NCBI RefSeq assembly: GCF_004348685.1
Contig: NZ_SMKO01000084.1
Span: 1-38,206, forward strand
Origin: Nonomuraea deserti
GTDB lineage: Bacteria > Actinomycetota > Actinomycetes > Streptosporangiales > Streptosporangiaceae
Length of the DNA: 38,206 nt
Direction of reading: 5' to 3'
A program made the position numbers and the translations under genes. Below are positions 8,464 through 16,279 of this stretch, in pieces (position 1 is the stretch's first letter; every line of letters begins with the position of its first letter). The notes under the pieces were generated by a model that was given only the letters and a program-made list of their open reading frames with translations, was not told the origin of the DNA and searched no databases.

Positions 8464-8494
8464 GATACCGGGGTCCGCACTCTCGATACCCGGG
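8464..8494. promoter_or_regulatory. Direct repeats between the divergent UbiA-family and leuA units
   Basis: GATACCGGGG (8464-8473) and GATACCCGGG (8485-8494) are near-identical half-sites spaced 21 bases start to start, two helical turns, so a regulator could bind both on one face. They lie 31-61 bases upstream of the UbiA-family start and just before the peptide ORF preceding leuA. Confidence 0.4.
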
Positions 8495-8503
8495 CGGATA
8501 TCT

Positions 8504-8599
8504 ATGGGTAAGGACCGGCACTCTCATGATCCTCGCCCTATTCGGCGGCGCCCGGCGATTGTACGTTGTGATCGGAGATCTCCTACAGGCAGACCATGA
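8504..8599 (+). CDS. Possible short basic peptide ending SPTGRP (candidate member 3)
   Basis: 31 residues, beginning MGKDRHSHDPRP and ending CDRRSPTGRP-stop. The end aligns without gaps to the DxRTPSGR core of the peptides at 3311 and 16421 (D-x-R-[ST]-P-[ST]-G-R), and the Asp falls at nearly the same position (residue 23 versus 21 and 22). The final L-x-F is absent: a TGA follows the Pro. Codons include AGA twice, plus ACA, CCA and GTA, unlike nearby genes but like the 3311 ORF. The ribosome site is weak (GGATAT). The stop lies 22 bases before the leuA ATG. It may be a genuine relative, a truncated copy or chance similarity. Confidence 0.4.
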   Translation: MGKDRHSHDPRPIRRRPAIVRCDRRSPTGRP

Positions 8600-8621
8600 C
8601 CAAGGCGAAGGAGATTCAACC

Positions 8622-10292
8622 ATGGTCCCGACCCGCCCCGTAGAGCGCTATTCGGACTTTACTCCGTTGGCCCTGTCCGACCGTACGTGGCCGGACAAGA
8701 AGATCATTACAGCGCCGCGCTGGTTGTCGACGGACCTGCGCGACGGCAACCAGTCACTGGCCAATCCCATGTCGCCGGCCAGGAAACTCCAGATGTTCGA
8801 GCTGCTCGTCGACATCGGCTACAAGGAGATCGAGGTCGGATTCCCGGTGGCCAGCCAGGACGACTACGACTTCGTACGCCTGCTCATCGAGGAGAACCGC
8901 ATTCCCGAGGACGTGTGGATCTCGGTGCTCGTGCCGGCGAGGGACGAATTGATCGAGCGTTCGGTCAGCGCGCTTTCCGGTGCGCCGCGGGCCACGTTCC
9001 ACCTCTACAACGCGACCGCGCCGCTGTTCCGGCGCGTGGTGTTCGACATGGACCGCGCGCAGTGCAAGGACCTGGCCGTGCAGGGCACCCGGATGATGAT
9101 GAAGTACGCCGAGCGCGATCTGGCCGGCTGCGACCTGCGCTACCAGTACTCACCGGAACTGTTCAACGAGACCGAGCCCGACTTCGCCCTGGAAGTCTGC
9201 GAAGCGGTCATGGACGTGTGGGAGCCCGGCCCGGGACGCCCGATCATCCTGAACTTCCCCACCACCGTGGAGCGTTCCCTGCCGTCGGTTTTCGCGGACC
9301 AGGTCGAGTGGCTGGACCGCAACCTGTCCCGCAGGGAGCACGTGTGCCTGTCCATCCATCCGCACAACGACCGTGGCACGGGGGTTGCCGCGGCCGAACT
9401 GGCGATGCTGGCGGGCGCCGAGCGGATCGAGGGCTGCCTGTTCGGCAACGGCGAGCGGGCGGGCAACGTGTGCCTGGTGACGCTGGGCATGAACATGTTC
9501 ACCCACGGCGTGGACCCCGAGATCGATTTCTCCGACATCGACCGCATCCGCGGCACGGTCGAGCACTGCAACGAGATCCCCGTGCATCCCAGGCATCCGT
9601 ACGGGGGTGAGCTGGTATACACCGCCTTCTCCGGTTCGCACCAGGACGCGATCAAGAAGGGGTTCGACGACCTGGAGCGCCAGGCAGCCGGGTCCGGCGT
9701 CGGCGTCGACGAGATGCCGTGGACCATGCCGTACCTGCCGGTGGACCCCAAGGACGTGGGGCGCACGTACGAGGCGATCGTGCGGATCAACAGCCAGTCG
9801 GGCAAGGGCGGCATCGCGTACATCATGAGCGCCTGGCACGGGATGGAGCTCCCTCGCGAGCTGCAGCGGGAGTTCGCCCGGCTCGTGCAGGCGCGGGCCG
9901 AACTGCGGGGCAGCGAGCTCTCGCCCGACCAGGTGTGGGAGCTGTTCCAGGAGGAGTACCTCTCCCGCGACGAGCGGCCCGGCGCGCTGGGCGCGGGCGG
10001 CGACCGGATCACCGCGACGCTGCACATGGACGGCCAGCGCGAGCAGGCCGTGCGGGCCATCGGCGCCACGCTGGCGCCCCTGGGCGTGGACGTGCGGGCG
10101 GTGCACCGGTCCGGCGGCGCCGAGCAGGTCGCCAGCATGGAGACGACGGTGTACGCCGAATGCAAGGTGGACGGCGAGACGGTCTGGGGGGTCGGCGTCG
10201 CCACCAACGTGGTGGACGCGACCCTGACGGCGGTCGGCTCGGCCGCCAGGAGGAGCGGGCGGACGGAGATCAGGCTCGCGAATGCCAGCTGA
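8622..10292 (+). CDS. leuA: 2-isopropylmalate synthase
   Basis: 556 residues from ATG 8622, preceded by AAGGAG; the in-frame upstream ATG 8526 is rejected for lack of a ribosome site. The enzyme condenses acetyl-CoA with 2-ketoisovalerate, the first committed step to leucine. The TIM barrel carries STDLRDGNQ (36-44), the metal-binding HPHND (246-250) and GNGERAGN (275-282). A complete C-terminal regulatory domain (about 430-556, ending GSAARRSGRTEIRLANAS) implies leucine feedback control. Length suits the actinobacterial type. No leuB, leuC or leuD is nearby, which is common for the housekeeping gene in actinobacteria; equally, a dedicated paralogue making alkylmalate-derived precursors cannot be excluded. 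A large palindrome follows the stop. Confidence 0.95.
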   Translation: MVPTRPVERYSDFTPLALSDRTWPDKKIITAPRWLSTDLRDGNQSLANPMSPARKLQMFELLVDIGYKEIEVGFPVASQDDYDFVRLLIEENRIPEDVWISVLVPARDELIERSVSALSGAPRATFHLYNATAPLFRRVVFDMDRAQCKDLAVQGTRMMMKYAERDLAGCDLRYQYSPELFNETEPDFALEVCEAVMDVWEPGPGRPIILNFPTTVERSLPSVFADQVEWLDRNLSRREHVCLSIHPHNDRGTGVAAAELAMLAGAERIEGCLFGNGERAGNVCLVTLGMNMFTHGVDPEIDFSDIDRIRGTVEHCNEIPVHPRHPYGGELVYTAFSGSHQDAIKKGFDDLERQAAGSGVGVDEMPWTMPYLPVDPKDVGRTYEAIVRINSQSGKGGIAYIMSAWHGMELPRELQREFARLVQARAELRGSELSPDQVWELFQEEYLSRDERPGALGAGGDRITATLHMDGQREQAVRAIGATLAPLGVDVRAVHRSGGAEQVASMETTVYAECKVDGETVWGVGVATNVVDATLTAVGSAARRSGRTEIRLANAS

Positions 10293-10296
10293 CGCC

Positions 10297-10326
10297 CAGC
10301 GCACGGCAGCGCACGGCAGCGCACGG
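10297..10326. repeat. 10-bp tandem repeat after leuA
   Basis: Three exact units of CAGCGCACGG, beginning 5 bases after the leuA stop and running into the terminator palindrome. Confidence 0.85.
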
Positions 10327-10353
10327 CAGCGGCCGCCTCGAGGCGGCCGCTGC
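10326..10353 (+). terminator. leuA terminator, 28-base perfect palindrome
   Basis: A perfect 28-base palindrome (core GCGGCCGCCTCGAGGCGGCC) is followed by GGCGTTTT. The stem plus short T run fits a factor-independent terminator for leuA. With no loop in the duplex form it would need to open at CTCGAG. Confidence 0.8.
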
Positions 10354-10379
10354 GGCGTTTTCGCGGCAGGCTCGACCAC

Positions 10380-11379
10380 ATGACGATCTCAGATGCCGAA
10401 GTGGCCCGCACCGCGGCGCGGGCGGGGGCCGACGTCGTACGCGCCGGGTTCGGCACGCCGCAGGCGCGGATGGAGAAGACCGGCGGTGACTTCGCCACGG
10501 CCGCCGACCTGGAGTCCGAGCGGGCCGTTCTCGACGTGATCCGGGCCGCCCGGCCAGGCGACGCCGTGATCGGCGAGGAGAGCGGGCGTACGGGCGCGGC
10601 GGGGGCGGAGCGCGTATGGCTGGTCGACCCGCTGTGCGGCACGCTGAACTACGCCGCGCGGACCATGCTGGCCGCGGTGAACGTCGCCCTGCGCGTCGGC
10701 CGGGACGTCACGGTGGCGGCCTCGGCCGACCCGTTCGCCGGCGAGGTGTTCTGGACCGACGGCGCCCACGCCTTCGTCTGGCGCGCGCACGCGGCCGAGC
10801 CACCGGGGAACCGCCGCCAGCTCGGCGCGGGGGCGTGTGCGGGCCTCCTGAGCCGTCGCCCGGCCGGCGCGGGGGCGTGTGCGGGCCTCCTGAGCCGTCG
10901 CCCGGCCGGCGCGGGGCGTGTGCGGGCCTCCTGAGCCGTCGCCCGGCCGGCTCGGGGACGTGTGCGCGCCTCCGGAGTCCTCGCCTGCTCGGGGCGGGGG
11001 CGTGCACGAGCCGCTCAGGCCGTCGCCGGACTCACGGCTGGTCGACGTCAACCTCGACCCGCCGTTCCCGAACGCGCCCGCCTTCCGCGCCGCCGCCCTG
11101 CTCGCCCAGCCGGGCTTCACGGACCTGTTCCGCCCGCGCGTCGTCTCGACCACCCTGGCCGTGGCCTGGGTGGCGGCAGGCAGGCGGGCCGCCTACGTCA
11201 CCGACGGCCGGCAGCACGACAGCGTCCACTTCGCCGCGGGGATCGCCCTGTGCGAGGCCGCCGGATGCATGGTGACCGGCCTCGACGGTCAGCCGCCGTA
11301 CACCGGCGCAGGGGGGCTCGTCGCCGCCGCCGACCGGGAGACGCACACGGCGCTGCTCGACCTCATCCACGGCCAATAG
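10380..11379 (+). pseudogene. Inositol-monophosphatase-family gene split by a tandem-repeat array
   Basis: The first part (10380 to about 10824) encodes the N-terminal half: GEESG (65-69) and WLVDPLCGTLN (80-90), where the usual DPxDGT second Asp is Cys. The second part (about 11035-11379), in another frame, encodes the C-terminal half: SRLVDVNLDPPFPNAPAF, VVSTTLAVAWVAAGR and DSVHFAAGIALCEAAG, the last equivalent to the WDxAAG metal motif. Between them lie five copies of a G+C-rich unit of about 42 bp; the third has 41 bp, and the upstream frame stops in it at 10934. Restoring that one base alone would not rejoin the halves, so at least one more indel is involved. Members of this superfamily hydrolyse small phosphate monoesters. 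Probably inactive, unless the assembly is wrong in the repeat. Confidence 0.75.
10825..11033. repeat. 42-bp minisatellite inside the inositol-monophosphatase-like gene
   Basis: Units at 10825-10866 and 10867-10908 are identical (42 bp, 14 codons). The unit at 10909-10949 is the same but lacks one G of a G run. Units at 10950-10991 and 10992-11033 are diverged. The oldest copies lie downstream, so the array seems to have grown at its upstream side. Confidence 0.9.
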
Positions 11380-11437
11380 TGCACGGCCAATAGTGCACGG
11401 CCAATAGTGCACGGCCAATAGTCCTCGGCCAATAGTC
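11368..11437. repeat. 14-bp tandem repeat containing stop codons
   Basis: Five units of consensus CACGGCCAATAGTG; the first three are identical, the fourth and fifth vary at the ends. The first unit encodes the final residues and TAG stop of the inositol-monophosphatase-like frame, and every unit repeats the TAG. Confidence 0.9.
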
Positions 11438-11447
11438 CCCGGGCACG

Positions 11448-11490
11448 ACGAAAGCCACTGCTCATCTTCTCGATGAGCAGTGGCTTTCGT
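11448..11490. terminator. 19-bp perfect stem, likely bidirectional terminator
   Basis: The arm at 11448-11466 is perfectly complementary to 11472-11490 with a five-base loop (TTCTC). The stem core reads GAAAGCCACTGCTCATC. A-rich and T-rich flanks on either side would let it act in both directions. It lies just past the 14-bp array. Confidence 0.8.
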
Positions 11491-11654
11491 TCTGTCGGAA
11501 GGCCTCGCAAAAGGGGTACGACGTCTAGCTCAATGCCTCACCTCGCCGGCGGGATAAACACCTTCAAAACTGTGTTACCTGTATTCAAGCGCCACCCGGA
11601 CGCTTTTCCCACCCCTAGCTCACCCTTAGAGCGTGTTTGAACACGCACTGACCC

Positions 11655-11729
11655 TTCGTCGTCGAAGCGGTAGATGCTGGTGTAGAGGGGTGTGTTGTGC
11701 AGCCTGATCTGCACGGTTCGGCGGCATGC
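11655..11729 (-). pseudogene. Fragment of a DUF5919-like C-terminal domain
   Basis: The minus strand encodes VQIRLHNTPLYTSIYRFDDE, which I recognise as the conserved core of DUF5919-type domains found after helix-turn-helix regions in actinobacterial proteins (usual form: RLxDTPxYxSIYRxDDxLLVNTH). Similarity stops abruptly after DDE, where LLVNTH should follow, and no intact N-terminal part exists upstream in any frame. An imperfect palindrome (GCGTGTT-TG-AACACGC, about 11631-11646) lies near the break and could mark an insertion or deletion end. Confidence 0.5.
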
Positions 11730-11743
11730 GCCCCCCGTAATAG

Positions 11744-12001
11744 GCGAGCACCGCCCAGGCGACTGGCGTTCGGGTCGGGGTCGCGCTCGCCGCGGGCGTC
11801 GTGGCGGTCCCGATCGTGCTGAAGGACGGGACCCCCGGGGTGCGGCATCGACCGCACGCAGGAGGAGCCCGTCGGCGACCACTGGGTCGTCTGGGAGGCG
11901 GAGGAGAACGCCAAGGGAGTGATCCGACCGCTCGTGACGGAGCATCGTCTGGGCAAGAACCCCGTCTACGTCGGGACGCGGTCATCAAGGAGGATCGGTA
12001 G
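11744..12001 (+). pseudogene. Frameshifted remnant of a small membrane-anchored protein
   Basis: Three reading segments join into one plausible protein. A hydrophobic stretch VRVGVALAAGVVAVPIVLKD (11768-11827) gives way near 11838 to another frame reading GIDRTQEEPVGDHWVVWEAE and onward to LGKNPVYVG. Near 11973 the original frame resumes as DAVIKEDR-stop (TAG 11999-12001). No intact start is visible, since the first frame is closed by TAG at 11741. Two compensating frameshifts suggest decay or sequencing errors. The family is not recognised. Confidence 0.4.
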
Positions 12002-12103
12002 GCCGCCACGGCTTCGAACCCTTCTGGCCGGTGCGAGCGGCCTCTTGCCGACGAAGAGCGGCGGGCGCTAATCTCCAATTTCGGACTGGACCGGAATGGG
12101 GTC

Positions 12104-13450
12104 GTGGCTGTGCACTTGTCTCGCCGTCGTGTTCTGCAGTTGCCCATCATCGCCGCTGGGGCTGCATTCCCCGGCATCGCTCATGCCACCACGTCTCCAC
12201 AGGTCACGGGTGCTTACCTCCAGATCACGGCAGACGGTCGATTGGACCGGGCGGGCTTCGAAGGAGCCGAACACGCCCTCGCCGCCTATGCCGCGATCTA
12301 CGACGTGACGCGTGACGACGCACACCGCAGCACCGCCGACGCGCTCCTGCGTTTCGTCCTCGACCGCCGGCCCACCTATATGGGCGCCAACCTCGGCCGG
12401 CAGGTGCTGCAGAGCCGATTTCTGCGAAACAGCCCCGAGCTGCGGCGCAACCTGGACACGTTCGCCGCGTCCATCGTCGACCGGCTCGGCACCGCTCCCG
12501 ACTCCGTACTGCGATCCGGCGACATCCGCACCCTCTCAGGGCGGGCCGAGCTGCTCATCGACTACGCGGGACATCTCGAACGCAGTGGCGCAGACCCAGC
12601 GAGCTTCGATGCCGCCGCCCGTGTCTTGCTCGACCGGCTCGCCCAGCTCCAGTTCACCCGCGACGAGGCGGCCGCCCGGTTCGGGAGCGAGCGGTTCACC
12701 GGCGCCTTCCCGCATCTGATCACCGGTGCCGACGGCAGCATGGGCACCTGGGACATCACCGCCTGGGCGCTGGCGATGCTCTCCCTCGACCAGTACGAGG
12801 CGATCAGGGCCCTGGCCAAGGGGTTCGGACGGTTCCACGACGGCGCGTACAACGCCGCTGCCGCCGCAGGCACCCGACAGCTGCTCGGCACCACGACCAT
12901 CGACCCAAACCTGATCTATGCGGGCGCGCCGGCGGGCTTCCCGCTCGACGGAGCCGAGTTCGTCATCGGTGACGAAGGCGGCGAGCAGCCGTACCTCATC
13001 ACCTACGGCTGGTCACCGAACGCGATCGCCCAGCTCGGCACCGTGCTCCGCGCCGTTCGCGACAGTCGCGTGACCGTGCCCCGGTCGGCGTCCTGGGCCG
13101 ACGGTTACTGGACCGGCACGCCCGGCCCGGACGTTCTCAACCCGCACAGGTTCTGGGAAGGGCTGGACGCCAAGCTGCGCTACACCCACGACTTCATCGA
13201 GGCCGTGCAACTGCCCGTGCCGGCGGACTTCCCGTGGATGGACCTCGACCGGACCACCTTTCCCTCGACCGGCACCGAAGACTTCCGCCAGGGCGGCTGG
13301 TTCGACGGATCTGGACGCGGCACGATGTCCGCGGTTTACTCCCGCCTCGCCGTCGTGGGTTACGTCGAGGGCGGCGGACGCGATGCCGCGCTGCTCGCCC
13401 GTCTCGGCCGCTGGTGGGACCGCCTCATCGTGTGGGATACGGCCTCCTAG
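12104..13450 (+). CDS. Tat-exported protein of unknown function
   Basis: 448 residues from GTG 12104 (weak ribosome site GGAATGGGG). The N-terminus is a good twin-arginine signal: SRRRVLQL (6-13) followed by a hydrophobic stretch and an AHA cleavage site (26-28). The mature protein is helical and rich in Trp, Tyr and acidic residues (GADGSMGTWDITAWALAM, GYWTGTPGPDVLNPHRFWEG, FRQGGWFDGSGRGTMSAVYS), with the feel of an alpha/alpha-barrel secreted enzyme. I cannot assign a family, and this comparison is only an impression. The final residues (RLIVWDTAS) are close to the transposase relic, so the C-terminus may have been altered. It stands alone on the plus strand within decayed DNA. Confidence 0.75.
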   Translation: MAVHLSRRRVLQLPIIAAGAAFPGIAHATTSPQVTGAYLQITADGRLDRAGFEGAEHALAAYAAIYDVTRDDAHRSTADALLRFVLDRRPTYMGANLGRQVLQSRFLRNSPELRRNLDTFAASIVDRLGTAPDSVLRSGDIRTLSGRAELLIDYAGHLERSGADPASFDAAARVLLDRLAQLQFTRDEAAARFGSERFTGAFPHLITGADGSMGTWDITAWALAMLSLDQYEAIRALAKGFGRFHDGAYNAAAAAGTRQLLGTTTIDPNLIYAGAPAGFPLDGAEFVIGDEGGEQPYLITYGWSPNAIAQLGTVLRAVRDSRVTVPRSASWADGYWTGTPGPDVLNPHRFWEGLDAKLRYTHDFIEAVQLPVPADFPWMDLDRTTFPSTGTEDFRQGGWFDGSGRGTMSAVYSRLAVVGYVEGGGRDAALLARLGRWWDRLIVWDTAS

Positions 13451-13502
13451 AGCTCTACCGGGAACTGCCCCCGCCAACCTCGGCCCCGACGGACATCGTC
13501 AG

Positions 13503-13665
13503 CTCCAGCCGCTCACCACCGCATGCCCTCAGCCGGCGGCGCTTCGGGAACACGTGCGCCAGTTCGGCCGAGATGATGACGCACCGCCGCGGTCAGAACC
13601 TTGAGACCCGCATGAACGCGGTCCTGGGCGACGACCTGCCCGAACTGCACTCCTTCGCCGTCGTC
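13503..13665 (+). pseudogene. ISL3-type transposase fragment with a frameshift
   Basis: 13503-13565 encodes LQPLTTACPQPAALREHVRQF. After one extra base at 13566, the next frame continues as AEMMTHRRGQNLETRMNAVL and GDDLPELHSFAV. Joined, this matches the stretch of ISL3-family transposases just before the C-terminal catalytic Glu region (usual form: CPELAALxxHVRxFAEMMTxRxG, then DDLPxLHSFAxGL). The rest of the transposase and both element ends are absent, so it is a dead relic. The remainder of 13451-13762 holds nothing recognisable. Confidence 0.6.
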
Positions 13666-13762
13666 GACACAGGGGGCCATCCTGGCGCCATCAGCACCTG
13701 TCGTCACGCCGTCACGCCGAACATGAACGATCATGCTCTTGGGGCGACCGCGAATTCCCCGG

Positions 13763-14572
13763 TCAGCTTATTCGCCGCAGGCGGCCCGGTTCGGTGGGCC
13801 GCGGGCGCCATTCGCGGGGATATCCCAGCGATACCTCCTCGAACCGCACGCCGTTGTACCAGGTGGTGCGGGGAATGTGCAGGTGCCCGTAGACGACCGT
13901 GCGCGCGTTGAACCGCACGTGCCAGTCGGCGGTGCGCTCGGTGCCGCACCACAGGGCGAAGTCGGGATAGCGCAGGACGTCGGTGGGCCGGCGTACGAGG
14001 GGATAGTGGTTGATCAGCACGGTCGGCAGGTCGGCGGGCAGCTCGCTCAGCCGCCGCTCGGTCAGCTCGACCCGGGCCGCGCACCAGGCCTGCCTGGACG
14101 GGTACGGGTCGGGGTGCAGCAATATCTCGTCCGTGCACACCACGCCACGTTCGTAGGCCTGGGCCAGCGCCTCGGCCCGGGAGCGCACGCCGGGGACCCG
14201 GAAGGAATAGTCGTACAACACGAACAGCGGCGCCACGACGAGCGAGCCCTCCCAGACCGGGTAGGGATCTTCGGGCGTGACGATGCCCAGCTCGCCGCAG
14301 AGCCGCACCAGATGGTCGTAACGCTCGGCGCCGCGCAACCGTACGGGGTCGCTCGGATGGGTCCACAACTCGTGGTTGCCCGGGGTCCACACGACCTTGG
14401 CGAAGCGCCCGCTGAGCAGGCGCAGCGCCCATTCGATGTCGGCCATGAGCTCGGCGACGTCGCCCGCGATCAGCAACCAGTCGGTTGCGGACCGGGGCCG
14501 CAGTGCCTCCACGATCTCCCGATTGTCCGCATAGCCCACGTGGAGATCGCTGATGGCGAGCAACGCCGACAT
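13763..14572 (-). CDS. Calcineurin-like metallophosphoesterase
   Basis: 269 residues. The dinuclear-metal signature is complete: SDLH (8-11), GDVAE (37-41), GNHELW (65-70), an INHYPL block and YGHLHIP near residue 225. Such enzymes hydrolyse phosphomono- or diesters; the substrate is unknown. ATG 14572 follows GCGGAGTAACA and lies 2 bases after the DUF5988-like stop, making this the last gene of the carboxyltransferase operon. Similar phosphoesterases occur next to phosphopantetheine-dependent pathways in actinomycetes, so a role in carrier-protein or CoA-ester housekeeping is conceivable but unproven. Confidence 0.88.
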   Translation of the reverse strand: MSALLAISDLHVGYADNREIVEALRPRSATDWLLIAGDVAELMADIEWALRLLSGRFAKVVWTPGNHELWTHPSDPVRLRGAERYDHLVRLCGELGIVTPEDPYPVWEGSLVVAPLFVLYDYSFRVPGVRSRAEALAQAYERGVVCTDEILLHPDPYPSRQAWCAARVELTERRLSELPADLPTVLINHYPLVRRPTDVLRYPDFALWCGTERTADWHVRFNARTVVYGHLHIPRTTWYNGVRFEEVSLGYPREWRPRPTEPGRLRRIS

Positions 14573-14574
14573 TG

Positions 14575-14784
14575 TTACTCCGCGATGGCCGTCCGCATGA
14601 TCCAGGTGAAGACGGGAAGCTCCTGCCCGTCCACGCGCGTTCGCTCACCTCTGTGGAGGAAGTGCTCGTACCCACTGCCCCAAGGCAGTTTGATCTTCTC
14701 GCAGCCAGGCGCGACGGTCAAGAACCGTCGTTCGACCGGCAGGTGGTTCGGTCCCCCGATGAGCATGACTTTGACGTACGACAT
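14575..14784 (-). CDS. Small DUF5988-like protein
   Basis: 69 residues, starting MSYVKVMLIGGPNHLPVERR and ending VFTWIMRTAIAE. The pattern of a beta strand, GGP, an aromatic GYEHF and a final F-x-W-x-MRT-x-IAE is what I recall for DUF5988, a small actinobacterial family of unknown role. The ribosome site is GAGGTGA. It lies 13 bases after the carboxyltransferase and 2 bases before the phosphoesterase. Its position beside a carboxyltransferase invites comparison with the small epsilon subunits of acyl-CoA carboxylases, but no similarity to known epsilon subunits is visible. Confidence 0.8.
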   Translation of the reverse strand: MSYVKVMLIGGPNHLPVERRFLTVAPGCEKIKLPWGSGYEHFLHRGERTRVDGQELPVFTWIMRTAIAE

Positions 14785-14797
14785 GGGTCACCTCGTT

Positions 14798-16210
14798 TCA
14801 TAGCGGGATGTTGGAGTGGCAACCGCGGGACTGCGGCGCCCGTGCGAGTGCTTCTGCCAGGCGGAGGCGGGTCTCGGAAGGGGAGATGACCTCGTCCACC
14901 ACGCCGAGTGCCATGGCCCGCTCGACCCCGCCGGCCGTGCGCTGGTGCTCCTCCACCAGGCGCGCGTGCAGGTCCGCCCGCTCGGCCTCGGGCACCGCGG
15001 CCAGCTTCTTGCGGTGCAGGATGCCCACCGCCGCCTCGGCCCCCATCACCGCCACCTCCGCGTCGGGCCAGGCGTACACCGCGGTCGCGCCCAGCGATCT
15101 GGAGTTCATGGCGATGTAGGCGCCGCCGTACGACTTGCGGGTGATCAGCGTCACCCGGGGGACGACCGACTCGGCGAAGGCGTGCAGCAGCTTCGCGCCC
15201 CGCCTGACCACGCCGCCCCACTCCTGCTGGACGCCCGGCAGGTAGCCGGGAACGTCGACCACGACAACCAGCGGGACGCCGAGCGAGTCGCACATCCGCA
15301 CGAAACGCGACGCCTTCTCCGCCGAGAGCGAGTCGAGGCAGCCGCCCTTGCGCAGCGGGTTGTTGGCGATCACGCCGACGGCCCGCCCGCCGAGCCGCCC
15401 GAGCCCGACCACCATGTTGGGGGCCCAGCGCGGCTGCAGCTCGAGGAAGTCGGGGTCCAGCACAGCCCGGACCAGCGGCCGGACGTCGTAGGCGCGCCGC
15501 GGCATGTCGGGCAGCAGCGCGCGCAGGTCGCGCGGCTCGCTCAGCGCGGCGAAATCGTGGCCGCCCGGCCGGGTGAAGAACCCCGTCAGCAGGCGGGCGC
15601 GGTCGTACGCGGCCTCCTCCGAGTCGACCGTGACGTGCGCGACACCCGACTTGGGGCCGTGCGCGTCCGGGCCGCCGAGTCCGGCCATGTCGATGTTCTC
15701 GCCGGTGACCGTACGGACGACGTCGGGGCCGGTGATGAAGACCCGGCCGGCGTCCGACATGATGATCACGTCGGTCAGCGCGGGCCCGTACGCGGCCGCC
15801 CCCGCGGCCGGCCCGAGCACGACCGAGATCTGCGGGATGAGGCCGGAGGCGGCCGTCATGGCCGCGAACATGCGCCCCACGCCGTCCATCGACTCCACGC
15901 CGTCGGCCAGCCGGGCGCCGCCGGAGTGCCACAGCCCGATCACCGGGCAGCGCCGGCGGACGGCCAGCTGGATGGCCTCGACGATACGGTTCGCGCCCGC
16001 CCAGCCCAGCGCGCCGCCCATGATTGTCGCGTCAGTGCAGTAAGCGATCACGGGCGAGCCGTCGATCAGGCCGTGCACGGCCTGCACGCCGCTGCCGTCG
16101 TCGCCGTGTATCGCCACCACCGAGTCGGGATCCAAAAGCCGCGAGAAGCGCACCGATGGAGTCCTCGGATCGAGTATTGCCTCCGTGGGAAAAGCGGTCA
16201 GGACCGTCAT
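14798..16210 (-). CDS. Acyl-CoA carboxylase carboxyltransferase (beta) subunit
   Basis: 470 residues from ATG 16210, chosen for the upstream AAAGGACAACG; an upstream in-frame start at 16270 has no ribosome site. The subunit transfers the carboxyl group from biotin to an acyl-CoA, giving malonyl- or methylmalonyl-CoA. Two crotonase-fold halves are present: SGGARLADG (96-104) and the oxyanion-hole region GPAAGAAAYGPALTD (133-147), then DVPGYLPGVQQEWGG and YGGAYIAMNS in the second. It is somewhat shorter than typical PccB/AccB proteins (about 510-530). The stretch before AWPDAEVAVMG reads GATAVY, unlike the usual GAD-type sequence around the substrate-choice position, so the acyl-CoA cannot be predicted. 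No biotin-carboxylase (alpha) gene is in the window; it must share one. Confidence 0.92.
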   Translation of the reverse strand: MTVLTAFPTEAILDPRTPSVRFSRLLDPDSVVAIHGDDGSGVQAVHGLIDGSPVIAYCTDATIMGGALGWAGANRIVEAIQLAVRRRCPVIGLWHSGGARLADGVESMDGVGRMFAAMTAASGLIPQISVVLGPAAGAAAYGPALTDVIIMSDAGRVFITGPDVVRTVTGENIDMAGLGGPDAHGPKSGVAHVTVDSEEAAYDRARLLTGFFTRPGGHDFAALSEPRDLRALLPDMPRRAYDVRPLVRAVLDPDFLELQPRWAPNMVVGLGRLGGRAVGVIANNPLRKGGCLDSLSAEKASRFVRMCDSLGVPLVVVVDVPGYLPGVQQEWGGVVRRGAKLLHAFAESVVPRVTLITRKSYGGAYIAMNSRSLGATAVYAWPDAEVAVMGAEAAVGILHRKKLAAVPEAERADLHARLVEEHQRTAGGVERAMALGVVDEVISPSETRLRLAEALARAPQSRGCHSNIPL

Positions 16211-16253
16211 CGTTGTCCTTTCACCGGAATCTGTCCTTCGAATGTCCCGGGCG

Positions 16254-16279
16254 ACCCCTATCGCGGACAACCCCTATCG
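16254..16279. promoter_or_regulatory. Direct repeats in the carboxyltransferase promoter region
   Basis: ACCCCTATCG occurs twice, at 16254-16263 and 16270-16279, 16 bases apart and 44-69 bases upstream of the minus-strand carboxyltransferase start. Further right, GTAGGGGGGTCGTGG (16311-16325) resembles GTAGGGGTTGTGG upstream of the aldo-keto-reductase-like gene (6317-6329). These are possible activator sites between divergent units. Confidence 0.3.

Noticed and set aside
8526..8621. Leucine-containing start MILALF before leuA as an attenuator leader peptide
   Set aside because: The frame runs into leuA without a stop, has few leucine codons in a row, and no alternative terminator/antiterminator hairpins are visible.
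10825..11033. 42-bp repeats considered as a CRISPR array
   Set aside because: The units are contiguous with no unique spacers and lie inside a coding sequence; no cas genes are present.
16211..16270. RDIRRTDSGERTT upstream of and in frame with the carboxyltransferase, superficially like the RTPSGR peptide motif
   Set aside because: There is no stop before the carboxyltransferase ATG, no P in the core, and no ribosome site for a separate peptide; probably chance.
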